A stretch of DNA of 5,747 bases from an uncultured Prevotellaceae bacterium (lineage in GTDB: Bacteria > Bacteroidota > Bacteroidia > Bacteroidales > Bacteroidaceae): assembly GCA_947306845.1 (NCBI GenBank), contig CAMZHP010000229.1, forward strand, positions 1 to 5,747, in the 5' to 3' direction. How positions within the stretch are numbered: position 1 is the stretch's first letter; the number at the start of each line of letters is the position of its first letter. Of this stretch, positions 1-5,011 are shown piece after piece. The translations under genes and the position numbers were made by a program. Under the pieces are notes generated by a model. It saw nothing but the letters and a program-made list of their open reading frames with translations. It did not search any database and was not told the origin of the DNA.

Positions 1-20
1 AAATTGATAATTGACATACA

Positions 21-902
21 ATGATGAAAAATAAGTATTTCATTCATACGTTGCTGCTCGCAGTCCTCACACTTGTGTGGGGCTGCGGGTCAGACGATGA
101 CGACAAGACGGAAACTCCGATTCCAGACACTCCGACTCCTGACGTTCCGGTAGATAATCCCAATTATATGACAACGGCAGCAGAGACCATTCCTGCATGG
201 CAGATTGATTGGAGTTCGGATGAGGCAGTACCCAATTGGGAGTCGATGCAGCCAGACCCAAAGGCTTTTGAGACTTGGTCTATGGTAGTGGTGAAGTTGG
301 ACAATACCCTTGCTCCCTTCGCATCTATGGACGACATGATGACTGTGTTCATCAATGATGAGATGAGGGCATTTGCCCATCCTGCTACCCGTGAGGATGG
401 CTCGTTTGTCAATGAGTTGGGCGAGGTGTTCTTCATCCTGAAGATTCTTGGCAATGAGGATAGTGGGAACGATGTGGGATTTACCTTGAAATACTACTCC
501 TGCCAGTTGCACCAGACGTTCTCACGCGTCGGATATGAGACCTTCCAGTCAGAAAAGACCTATGGCATCGAAGAGGACTTCATGCCATCATTGGTGGCAG
601 GGTCAACGAAGTATCCTATACAGATGGAACTCACTTTCAGCATCGCCAATCTTTCGGAGACATCTTTCAAATGTACAGAGAACGACCTGGTGGCAGTATT
701 TGTGGATGATGAATGCCGCGGCATTTCCCATGCAGACCCTGTCTATCCCAAATCCCCGCATACTTTCTACGTATATGGCAAACGGGAGAACGAAGTGGCC
801 ACGGTGTGTTACTATTCGTATGATAAGAAAGTTTTTTACACCTTCTATGACCGTTTTGTGATTAGTCAAGGAAAAAAGAAGATTTTAGAAGTGAATTTAT
901 AA
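21..902 (+). CDS. Surface lipoprotein with two tandem copies of a beta-type domain
   Basis: A 293-residue predicted lipoprotein of unknown function. Residues 1-21 form a lipoprotein signal peptide ending in the lipobox VWG-C22. The following GSDDDD resembles the acidic lipoprotein export signal that sends Bacteroidetes lipoproteins to the outer surface. Residues 29-50 are a Pro/Thr/Asp-rich linker. The rest holds two related units, about 86-190 and 199-293. Each has a core of the form D-(M/L)-hydrophobic-x-V-F-(I/V)-(N/D)-D-E-x-R (103-116 and 222-233), then a beta-rich stretch with G-x-E-x-x and an aromatic YYS motif. This recalls the 'AFVDGECRG' type of module seen in large Bacteroidetes surface proteins, which is recognition from memory and not a search result. 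It lies 13 bases before the fimbrillin-like gene, so the two are probably cotranscribed and may share a surface structure. A second ATG directly follows the first, so the start could be 21 or 24. Its promoter lies outside the window. Confidence 0.85.
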   Translation: MMKNKYFIHTLLLAVLTLVWGCGSDDDDKTETPIPDTPTPDVPVDNPNYMTTAAETIPAWQIDWSSDEAVPNWESMQPDPKAFETWSMVVVKLDNTLAPFASMDDMMTVFINDEMRAFAHPATREDGSFVNELGEVFFILKILGNEDSGNDVGFTLKYYSCQLHQTFSRVGYETFQSEKTYGIEEDFMPSLVAGSTKYPIQMELTFSIANLSETSFKCTENDLVAVFVDDECRGISHADPVYPKSPHTFYVYGKRENEVATVCYYSYDKKVFYTFYDRFVISQGKKKILEVNL

Positions 903-915
903 ATCTATTTGGAAA

Positions 916-1989
916 ATGAATTGTTACAAATTTCTATTGATTGCTTTGCCGTTGGCAATGATTCTGTCGTGCTCCTCTGATGACGACTCAGAGTTTGAGC
1001 AGCCAGAAAAGAAATCGTATCCCATCGTGATGACTGCCACGGAGAGACCGTTGGCTGACCCCGATGCACCAAAGGGAGCACCCGGACGTGCCCCGAAAGT
1101 CACTACATCGACACTCGATGAGTTTAAAGTATTTTTCTGGGGAGAAAAAGTGGTGACTGAAAGTCATAGTCATTTTGGTTCGCCTTTCTTATTGAAAAGA
1201 AGTAAGGATGATTTCTGGGGTGGGCTGCAAAATTGGCCTGAAGGTTATTATGAAGAAGGTGATCAGGGAAACAGAGATAATAAACTGACCTTTTATGCCT
1301 ATAATTATAATGATGAAGATGAGGATCAGGATGACGTTACAAATATTTCATCAAATATGGGTAAGGCTATCATTTCCGTCGTGGTCGATGGGAATTCCGC
1401 CAGTCAGACAGATTTGTTGGCCGGCAAGAATATTGTCAGCTACAATGACCATAATGGCGTTGTGCCCATGACTTTCGACCATATCAGTGCTGCTGTGCAA
1501 GTGAGACTGAAGAAGACCTCAAGCCTCAGCAACTATACCGTCAATGTCGGAAAAGTTGTGCTGCATCATATATTGGGAGAAGGTGAATATGCTTTTGATG
1601 AGGATAATGAGAACTGTTGGTCGTTGGACGATGTTCCTGCAGATTATGTCATCGCAGCATATAGTGATGCTGTTTCCCAAGGAGATGATGATGGTGATAT
1701 CGAAATAGAGGAAGAATACAAACTGCTATCTAAAGAAGGTGATTATCTTTTCCTCCTGCCTCAGACACTAAAAGGATGGGACAAGAATGGTTCGCCAAAA
1801 GATAGCTACATTGAGATTCAATGCAAGATCTACAATGAAACTGATGGATACAAAGTCGGTGAAGCCAACAAGCCAGGATCAGTGTATCTCCCCTTGGGTG
1901 CAGAACTCAAGATGGGGTACATCAACACGCTGAAGATCAGTATGGGAACGGCATTACTAAACGCAAACGGTGAAAAAATATTCCAATGA
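916..1989 (+). CDS. Fimbrillin family (Mfa-like) lipoprotein
   Basis: A 357-residue lipoprotein with the layout of fimbrillin/Mfa-like proteins, the subunits or accessory parts of Bacteroidales fimbriae. Residues 1-18 are a lipoprotein signal with lipobox ILS-C19, followed by SSDDD, an acidic surface-export-like signal. An Arg at 58 (GRAP) lies shortly before the first core strand (TSTLDEFKVFFW, 65-75). In P. gingivalis, fimbrillins are matured by cleavage after Arg in this region; whether that happens here is inference. Typical family marks are DLLAG (166-170), the PMTFDHISAAVQVRL strand (184-198), GEYAF near 223-227, the LLPQTL strand (280-285), and a final strand pair starting with an aromatic turn (MGYINTLKIS). 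Several very acidic insertions occur (132-140, 257-267). I cannot tell shaft from tip subunit. The last codons overlap the next start by ATGA, so translation is likely coupled. Confidence 0.85.
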   Translation: MNCYKFLLIALPLAMILSCSSDDDSEFEQPEKKSYPIVMTATERPLADPDAPKGAPGRAPKVTTSTLDEFKVFFWGEKVVTESHSHFGSPFLLKRSKDDFWGGLQNWPEGYYEEGDQGNRDNKLTFYAYNYNDEDEDQDDVTNISSNMGKAIISVVVDGNSASQTDLLAGKNIVSYNDHNGVVPMTFDHISAAVQVRLKKTSSLSNYTVNVGKVVLHHILGEGEYAFDEDNENCWSLDDVPADYVIAAYSDAVSQGDDDGDIEIEEEYKLLSKEGDYLFLLPQTLKGWDKNGSPKDSYIEIQCKIYNETDGYKVGEANKPGSVYLPLGAELKMGYINTLKISMGTALLNANGEKIFQ

Positions 1990-2174
1990 AATCAAGAAAA
2001 ATGAGAACTTACATACCCCCCATCACAGAGATTGTAATGGACTATCTCTGTCAATCCATTATGTATGTGGATGCAGCAAGCGTAAAAGTGAATGACTTCA
2101 AAGAGAATGAAATAGAATTGGGCGGTGACGAAGAAAGCAATGTCCTCAACCAAAATCTTTGGGAGGAGGAGTAG
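1986..2174 (+). CDS. Small acidic protein coupled to the fimbrillin-like gene
   Basis: A 62-residue protein of unknown function. It starts inside the stop codon of the preceding gene (ATGA at 1986-1989). A second in-frame ATG at 2001 would give a 57-residue form starting MRTYIPP, which matches the start style of many short Bacteroidales proteins (M-K/R-x-Y-x-x-P-x-x-E-V) often found beside surface-protein genes. The N-terminus is basic (MKSRKMR). A short hydrophobic middle follows (about 12-30, with one Cys at 22), then a strongly acidic tail with GGDEE at 46-50 and WEEE at the C-terminus. There is no clear signal peptide or transmembrane helix. The position argues for a role tied to the two lipoproteins, for example as a folding, export or regulatory partner, but nothing in the sequence fixes this. 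The tight overlap and the hairpin 50 bases after the stop support it being the last gene of the operon. Confidence 0.7.
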   Translation: MKSRKMRTYIPPITEIVMDYLCQSIMYVDAASVKVNDFKENEIELGGDEESNVLNQNLWEEE

Positions 2175-2223
2175 CGTCCGTTGTCTGTCTCCGAGTTCGC
2201 CGACAACAATCTCCTATGCTAAA

Positions 2224-2258
2224 ATCCCCACACCCTCTATACGGAGGGATGTGGGGAT
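2224..2258. terminator. Hairpin between convergent genes, probable bidirectional terminator
   Basis: ATCCCCACA (2224-2232) pairs perfectly with TGTGGGGAT (2250-2258). CCCTC (2233-2237) pairs with GAGGG (2244-2248), with one bulged A at 2249 and a six-base loop, giving a 14-bp GC-rich stem. On the minus strand it is followed by TTTTAG, a short U-run, so it fits best as terminator of the exported-protein gene. On the plus strand the tail is poor in T, so its use for the lipoprotein operon is likely but less certain. A weaker 6-bp stem, GTTGTC/GACAAC (2180-2185/2202-2207), lies just upstream. Confidence 0.75.
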
Positions 2259-2297
2259 AGCCATTGTTTATGAGAATACTTGCAGTGTGTTGGTTTT

Positions 2298-2789
2298 TTA
2301 TTCTGCCTGACCGAGAAGTCTGAGAGTTTCCGGCTTGTCAAAGTGTCGGTTGGAATAGAAGCTGGCATCCACCAGGTTGTGGCCACCCTTGTAGGTGAGG
2401 ACCTCAGTTGGCAGCTGCATGAGGAACTGTCCGTTGTCGTAGCGGTTGTTGACAGCCATCATTAAGCCTTCTGCATTCATCGTGAAGGGGCGGCAGAACC
2501 ACTCGCTGGCGAGATATTGACTGTTCTGTGAGTCGGAGAGTACCTGTGCCATGTCGCGGTTGCGGATTTCCCAGTTGAATCCGTACATGTCGGCTTCCTC
2601 GTCAATGTTGAGCATGTAGTCGAGGTTGATCTCATAGACTGCCTCCAGTTGTGATTCAGTCAGGTTGAGTTCGTATGCCATCTTGTCGGTGAGGAACATG
2701 GCTTTGTTACGTGCGTCTGTGTAAGGCATTGCTGCGGCTGTGAGAACTATCGTCATCATTGCAACCATTAAAGTGATTCTTGCTTTCAT
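2298..2789 (-). CDS. Small exported protein with LTxxQ motif, function unknown
   Basis: A 163-residue predicted periplasmic or secreted protein. Residues 1-20 form a classical signal peptide (Lys-Arg start, hydrophobic core, AAA near the cut). Because no Cys follows, it is not a lipoprotein. The first mature part (24-60, YTDARNKAMFLTDKMAYELNLTESQ and onward) looks helical and contains LTESQ (43-47), an LTxxQ motif like that of the Spy/CpxP group of periplasmic stress chaperones. The EINLDY and later YKGGH (133-137) segments recall small exported proteins I associate with Prevotella and Bacteroides; this is from memory only. The protein lacks the second LTxxQ repeat of true Spy/CpxP proteins, so a chaperone role is only a suggestion. 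It is a single-gene transcript, with its own promoter at 2875-2905 and a hairpin past its end. The bases before the ATG are A-rich with no Shine-Dalgarno, which is usual in this phylum. Confidence 0.8.
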   Translation of the reverse strand: MKARITLMVAMMTIVLTAAAMPYTDARNKAMFLTDKMAYELNLTESQLEAVYEINLDYMLNIDEEADMYGFNWEIRNRDMAQVLSDSQNSQYLASEWFCRPFTMNAEGLMMAVNNRYDNGQFLMQLPTEVLTYKGGHNLVDASFYSNRHFDKPETLRLLGQAE

Positions 2790-2874
2790 TTTGTTTTTAT
2801 TTTTTTAGTTTTACTTTCTTGTTGATGATCTCTTTTTTGTTGTGATTGGCTGAGCTTTTTTGCTTTTGCCGATG

Positions 2875-2905
2875 CAAAGGTAGAGCGGTTTTGACGACAG
2901 ACCAT
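2875..2905 (-). promoter_or_regulatory. Bacteroidetes-type promoter for the exported-protein gene
   Basis: Read on the minus strand, TACCTTTG (plus-strand 2882 down to 2875) matches the -7 consensus TAnnTTTG exactly. Nineteen bases upstream lies TGG, a weak match to the -33 TTG. Transcription would start near 2868, leaving a leader of about 80 bases before the ATG at 2789. Confidence 0.65.
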
Positions 2906-2934
2906 GATTTTTTGTGAATTCTTTCCCCAAAGCG

Positions 2935-2993
2935 TGCGACATGGAGCGGCATTTGCGACAAAGCCCTCCACCCCCTTCAAAATATGTCGCAAA
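2935..2993. repeat. Three copies of TGCGACA in the divergent intergenic region
   Basis: TGCGACA occurs at 2935-2941 and 2954-2960 (direct, 19 bases apart start to start) and in inverted form, TGTCGCA, at 2985-2991. The last two extend to a perfect 9-bp inverted repeat, TTTGCGACA/TGTCGCAAA (2952-2960/2985-2993), with a 24-base spacer. The cluster lies between the divergent promoters of the exported-protein and Nudix genes, upstream of both. The spacing of about two helical turns suits a regulator-binding site; which protein binds is unknown, and chance cannot be excluded. Confidence 0.4.
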
Positions 2994-3071
2994 ACACTGC
3001 AAAAACGTGATGCAATCCTATCATTTCATCATGAATGTCATCAGCACCCAACCTCTTTCACTGCCTTCAAT

Positions 3072-3102
3072 TTGCAAGAGTTGCATGAATTGTATATCTT
3101 TG
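3072..3102 (+). promoter_or_regulatory. Bacteroidetes-type promoter for the Nudix gene
   Basis: TTG (3072-3074), a 20-base spacer, then TATCTTTG (3095-3102) form a full match to the -33/-7 consensus of the Bacteroidetes primary sigma factor. Transcription would start near 3108, giving a leader of about 35 bases. That leader holds A-rich sequence with a weak AAGGAAAAG (3119-3127) before the ATG at 3143. Confidence 0.8.
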
Positions 3103-3142
3103 CGGTGCGCAAGAAGAAAAGGAAAAGATACCCAGAGACACC

Positions 3143-3535
3143 ATGAAGCGAATAGAAGTTGTAGCCGCCATTATCCGTAAAAAGAGTGAAGTCTTCGCCA
3201 CCCAAAGGGGATATGGCGATTGGAAAGACTGGTGGGAGTTTCCCGGCGGCAAGATGGAACCAGGGGAGACACCGGAGGAGGCTCTGACGCGGGAGATACG
3301 AGAGGAACTGTCGGCGGATATCAACGTGGATGAGTTCCTGTGTACAGTGGAGTATGACTACCCGAAGTTTCACCTGACCATGCATTGCTTCCTCTGCTCA
3401 TTGCTGACGGAGGCGATGCACCTGAATGAACATGAGGCGGCACGATGGCTCAGGAAAGATGAATTGGAGAGCGTAGGCTGGTTGCCAGCCGACAGAGTGG
3501 TGATTGAGAAATTGAAAGTGAAGAGTGAAGAGTGA
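3143..3535 (+). CDS. MutT-like Nudix hydrolase ((deoxy)nucleoside triphosphate pyrophosphohydrolase)
   Basis: A 130-residue cytosolic Nudix protein, about the length of E. coli MutT (129). The Nudix box runs from G36 to A58: G-x5-E42-x7-R50-E51-I-x-E54-E55, which supplies the Mg-binding glutamates. The usual Gly near its end is Ser57. WWEFPGGK (30-37) before the box and an EHEAARWL segment with a following GWLPAD near the C-terminus are typical of the MutT/8-oxo-dGTP diphosphatase branch, which cleans oxidised nucleotides from the pool. The exact substrate cannot be read from sequence, since close relatives act on other nucleotides. It has its own promoter at 3072-3102 and appears to be a single-gene transcript, convergent with the radical SAM gene. 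The last residues (KVKSEE) and the stop codon are encoded by a GTGAAGA heptamer array, so the C-terminal tail is partly repeat-derived and probably not important for activity. Confidence 0.88.
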   Translation: MKRIEVVAAIIRKKSEVFATQRGYGDWKDWWEFPGGKMEPGETPEEALTREIREELSADINVDEFLCTVEYDYPKFHLTMHCFLCSLLTEAMHLNEHEAARWLRKDELESVGWLPADRVVIEKLKVKSEE

Positions 3536-3573
3536 GGAGTGAAGAATGAAGAGTGAAGAGTGAAGAATGAAGA
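3518..3573 (+). repeat. Heptanucleotide tandem repeat, (GTGAAGA)8
   Basis: Eight head-to-tail 7-bp units: five are exactly GTGAAGA (units 1, 2, 4, 6, 7), one is GTGAGGA (unit 3) and two are ATGAAGA (units 5 and 8). A further degenerate unit (ATTGAAA) precedes at 3511. The array begins inside the Nudix gene, supplies its stop codon (3533-3535), and ends 15 bases before the stop of the convergent radical SAM gene. I recall similar GTGAAGA/ATGAAGA tracts between genes in Bacteroides and Prevotella. Slipped-strand changes in copy number are likely. Confidence 0.92.
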
Positions 3574-3588
3574 GTTACTTTCTTTTTC

Positions 3589-4524
3589 CTATTGTTGGGT
3601 GGCGAAAATGCCTTGGTGCCATCCTTTTTCGCGCATCAGTTCGGTCAGTTTATTGTTGAGTATGGATGGGCGGATGCCCCATTGTGGTGCTATTACCATT
3701 GAGATGGGGGAGGAGGAGAAAAAGCGCTCCAGTACGAGGTCGTTCCGTAGCCTACAGATGTATTGTGCCAGCAGCGACAGATATTCGTTTGGGGTTGAAA
3801 CACGGATATCCCCTTGCTCCCAGCATCTGGCGAGGGCAGTTCCCCGCAGCACTTGGAGCTGATGGATTTTGAGTATCTGAATGGGAAGTTGTGATATTTG
3901 CTGAGCCTGCCGGAGCATTTCCTCCTCGCTCTCTTGGGGCAGTCCGAGAATCACATGGCCACAAGTGATGATGCTACGACTGGCCAAGGCTTCTGTGGCC
4001 TGGAGCACACACCATGTGTCGTGTTGGCGGTTGAGGTTCATCAATGTGCTGTCGTTCATCGACTCGATGCCTATCTCAACCGTGAGGAAGGTACGGCGGC
4101 TTAGTTCTTCCAAATAGTCAAGACAACTGGTGGAGAGGCAGTCGGGCCGTGTGCTGACGACAAGTCCGCGGATGCCTTCCACCGCGAGCGCTTCCTCATA
4201 GCGTTCGCGCAGGATGTCGGTGTCTGCATAGGTGTTGGAGAACGACTGGAAATAGGCCAAATAACCTGTGTTGGGATATTTTCGGGAAAAGAAGCGCTTG
4301 CCCGCCTCCAGTTGCTGGGTGATGGAGGCATTGGGCTGGCAGTATGGCGGAGTGAAACTGCTGTTGTCACAGAATGAGCAACCTTGAGTGGACAGCCGTC
4401 CGTCTCTGTTGGGACAGCTGAAACCAGCGTTGACAGGAAGTTTTTGCATCCGCATGCCCATCCGTTGCCTGATCCATCGCCCGTAATCGTTGTAGGGCAA
4501 TGACCCATCGACAGGTTGCTTCAT
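3589..4524 (-). CDS. Radical SAM protein, YhcC/YtqA family (TIGR01212-like)
   Basis: A 311-residue protein close in length to E. coli YhcC (about 309). Cys37, Cys49 and Cys52 (C-x11-C-x2-C, in SCPNRDGRLSTQGCSFC) are the ligands of the [4Fe-4S] cluster that cleaves S-adenosylmethionine; the long first spacing is characteristic of this family. Other family marks in order are YFQSFSNTYAD (91-101), VVSTRPDCL (122-130), TVEIGIES (148-155), GHVILGLPQE (189-198) and the KIHQLQVLRGT stretch near 216-226. The family is related to the Elp3 radical SAM fold. In Bacillus and Streptococcus, YtqA-subgroup members (MnmL) take part in making mnm5s2U at the tRNA wobble position together with the methylase MnmM. 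No methylase gene is beside this one, and I cannot assign it to that subgroup rather than to the uncharacterised YhcC subgroup. It is transcribed alone from a promoter near 4593. Confidence 0.9.
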   Translation of the reverse strand: MKQPVDGSLPYNDYGRWIRQRMGMRMQKLPVNAGFSCPNRDGRLSTQGCSFCDNSSFTPPYCQPNASITQQLEAGKRFFSRKYPNTGYLAYFQSFSNTYADTDILRERYEEALAVEGIRGLVVSTRPDCLSTSCLDYLEELSRRTFLTVEIGIESMNDSTLMNLNRQHDTWCVLQATEALASRSIITCGHVILGLPQESEEEMLRQAQQISQLPIQILKIHQLQVLRGTALARCWEQGDIRVSTPNEYLSLLAQYICRLRNDLVLERFFSSSPISMVIAPQWGIRPSILNNKLTELMREKGWHQGIFATQQ

Positions 4525-4530
4525 TTTCTG

Positions 4531-4546
4531 TTCAATTCAAATTGAA
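4531..4546 (-). other. Small inverted repeat just before the radical SAM start
   Basis: TTCAAT (4531-4536) and ATTGAA (4541-4546) form a perfect 6-bp inverted repeat with a four-base loop, ending 7 bases before the ATG in the mRNA. It is AT-only except for one pair per arm, so any hairpin would be weak. It could slightly limit ribosome access but may be chance. Confidence 0.3.
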
Positions 4547-4579
4547 ATCGCCATAACACGACCTTTCTTCATCGTTGTA

Positions 4580-4622
4580 GCACATAATTGTGCAAAAGTA
4601 CTCATTTTCTCCCATTTTTGAA
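4580..4622 (-). promoter_or_regulatory. Promoter of the radical SAM gene with a palindrome over the start site
   Basis: On the minus strand, TACTTTTG (plus-strand 4600 down to 4593) matches the -7 element exactly. TTC, a near match to the -33 TTG, lies 19 bases upstream. The expected transcription start, near 4586, falls inside GCACA-TAAT-TGTGC (4580-4593), a perfect 5-bp inverted repeat around four bases, which could be a repressor site. The leader would be about 60 bases. Confidence 0.6.
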
Positions 4623-4644
4623 CCTTCATGAGTTAAAATTAATG

Positions 4645-4665
4645 TATAATTATACGGCAATTATA
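4645..4665. repeat. AT-rich inverted repeat
   Basis: TATAATT (4645-4651) and AATTATA (4659-4665) are perfect inverted copies around a 7-base centre. It lies upstream of the radical SAM promoter and belongs to no obvious terminator, since no U-run follows on either strand. Such sequences arise easily by chance in AT-rich DNA. Confidence 0.3.
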
Positions 4666-4672
4666 TGTTAAA

Positions 4673-4736
4673 GGAACCACGAAAGGCTCGAAATGGCACG
4701 AAGACTAATTCAACACAAAGAGACAGAGGCATAGAG
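4673..4736. repeat. Decayed ACGAA-type dispersed intergenic repeat
   Basis: The stretch contains loosely repeated ACGAA/CGAA words (4679-4683, 4689-4692, 4698-4702) followed by a purine-rich tail with ACACAAAGAGACAGAGGC. This composition resembles a class of dispersed intergenic repeats (CACGAAGG...CACAGAG) that recurs in many bacterial genomes, including Bacteroidetes. The resemblance is from memory. The copy is degenerate and has no coding capacity. Confidence 0.35.
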
Positions 4737-4773
4737 AAAAAAAATGACGGGAAATTGAATAGTTCCCTCTGTT

Positions 4774-4790
4774 GGTTTATTTTGTAAACC
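4774..4790. promoter_or_regulatory. Operator-like palindrome 1 (GGTTTA-N5-TAAACC)
   Basis: GGTTTA, five bases (TTTTG), TAAACC: a perfect 6-bp inverted repeat, extending to 8 bp per arm (TTGGTTTA/TAAACCAA, 4772-4792). It is the first of three copies upstream of the membrane-protein/regulator pair and lies 53 bp (about five helical turns) centre to centre from the second. No promoter of its own is evident. Confidence 0.75.
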
Positions 4791-4824
4791 AATGTTAAAA
4801 AACAGCATTTTCTTCTCCAAAAAT

Positions 4825-4855
4825 TTGGTTTATAAAATAAACCGTACTAATTTTG
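4825..4855 (+). promoter_or_regulatory. Bacteroidetes-type promoter of the membrane-protein/regulator operon
   Basis: TTG (4825-4827), a 20-base spacer, then TAATTTTG (4848-4855) match the consensus in full. Transcription would start near 4862, leaving an unusually long leader of about 150 bases before the ATG at 5012. The spacer is almost filled by palindrome 2 (4827-4843), so regulator binding there would compete directly with RNA polymerase. Confidence 0.82.
4827..4843. promoter_or_regulatory. Operator-like palindrome 2, inside the promoter
   Basis: GGTTTA, TAAAA, TAAACC: same arms and same 5-base spacing as the other two copies. It begins on the last base of the -33 element and ends four bases before the -7 element, the classic position of a repressor site. 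Confidence 0.82.
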
Positions 4856-4896
4856 CCTTTGAAATCATTGGTGTGAGAAGAGAATGATGCTAGCTT

Positions 4897-4932
4897 AAGC
4901 AAGTGAGAGTCGACCTCCTTGCTTCTCTTTTT
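4897..4932 (+). terminator. Possible leader attenuator (hairpin plus U-run)
   Basis: AAGCAAG (4897-4903) pairs perfectly with CTTGCTT (4918-4924). A short inner stem GAG/CTC (4907-4909/4915-4917) is possible, and TCTCTTTTT (4924-4932) follows. This looks like an intrinsic terminator placed inside the leader, between palindromes 2 and 3. An upstream segment AAGAGAA (4878-4884) can pair with TTCTCTT (4923-4929), which would disturb the base of the hairpin, so alternative folds exist. The stem is short, so read-through is expected. Confidence 0.45.
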
Positions 4933-4940
4933 ACCGAGAT

Positions 4941-4957
4941 GGTTTAAAAAATAAACC
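4941..4957. promoter_or_regulatory. Operator-like palindrome 3, in the leader
   Basis: GGTTTA, AAAAA, TAAACC: third copy with identical arms, 114 bp centre to centre from copy 2 (close to eleven helical turns) and 54 bases before the membrane-protein start. Lying downstream of the promoter, it could support repression by looping or by blocking elongation. Confidence 0.75.
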
Positions 4958-5011
4958 GAATGTAAAACCACCTCCTGTTATCATTTGATAGGAGAAAAAT
5001 GAGAAAGAAAA

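Noticed and set aside
90..512. 140-codon open frame on the minus strand inside the first lipoprotein gene
   Set aside because: It has no promoter or start context and its composition is that of an antisense shadow. The plus-strand frame has a signal peptide, lipobox and repeated domain.
3041..3385. 114-codon minus-strand frame across the Nudix promoter and gene
   Set aside because: It covers an exact-consensus promoter and the conserved Nudix box on the other strand, and the protein shows no recognisable features.
3518..3573. Heptamer array as a phase-variation switch for the Nudix gene
   Set aside because: Every unit contains TGA, so all plus-strand frames close within 21 bases whatever the copy number. 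Only a few C-terminal residues beyond the Nudix fold would change.
4101..4508. 135-codon minus-strand frame inside the radical SAM gene
   Set aside because: It lies in another frame of a gene with clear cluster-binding cysteines and family motifs; its low-complexity Ser/Pro/Thr composition is typical of a shadow frame.
4889..4914. Cluster of GCTAGC, CTTAAG and GTCGAC, resembling a cloning linker
   Set aside because: The flanking sequence is continuous native-looking leader and part of a hairpin. Three six-base palindromes in 26 bases can arise by chance, and nothing else suggests vector DNA.
4774..4957. The three palindromes as a CRISPR array
   Set aside because: Unit spacing is uneven (53 and 114 bp), units are only 17 bp with variable centres, and no cas genes are present. 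Operators explain them better.
4979..4987. Second promoter (TATCATTTG) close to the membrane-protein gene
   Set aside because: It has one base too many for TAnnTTTG and no TTG at the right distance upstream; the promoter at 4825-4855 is a complete match.
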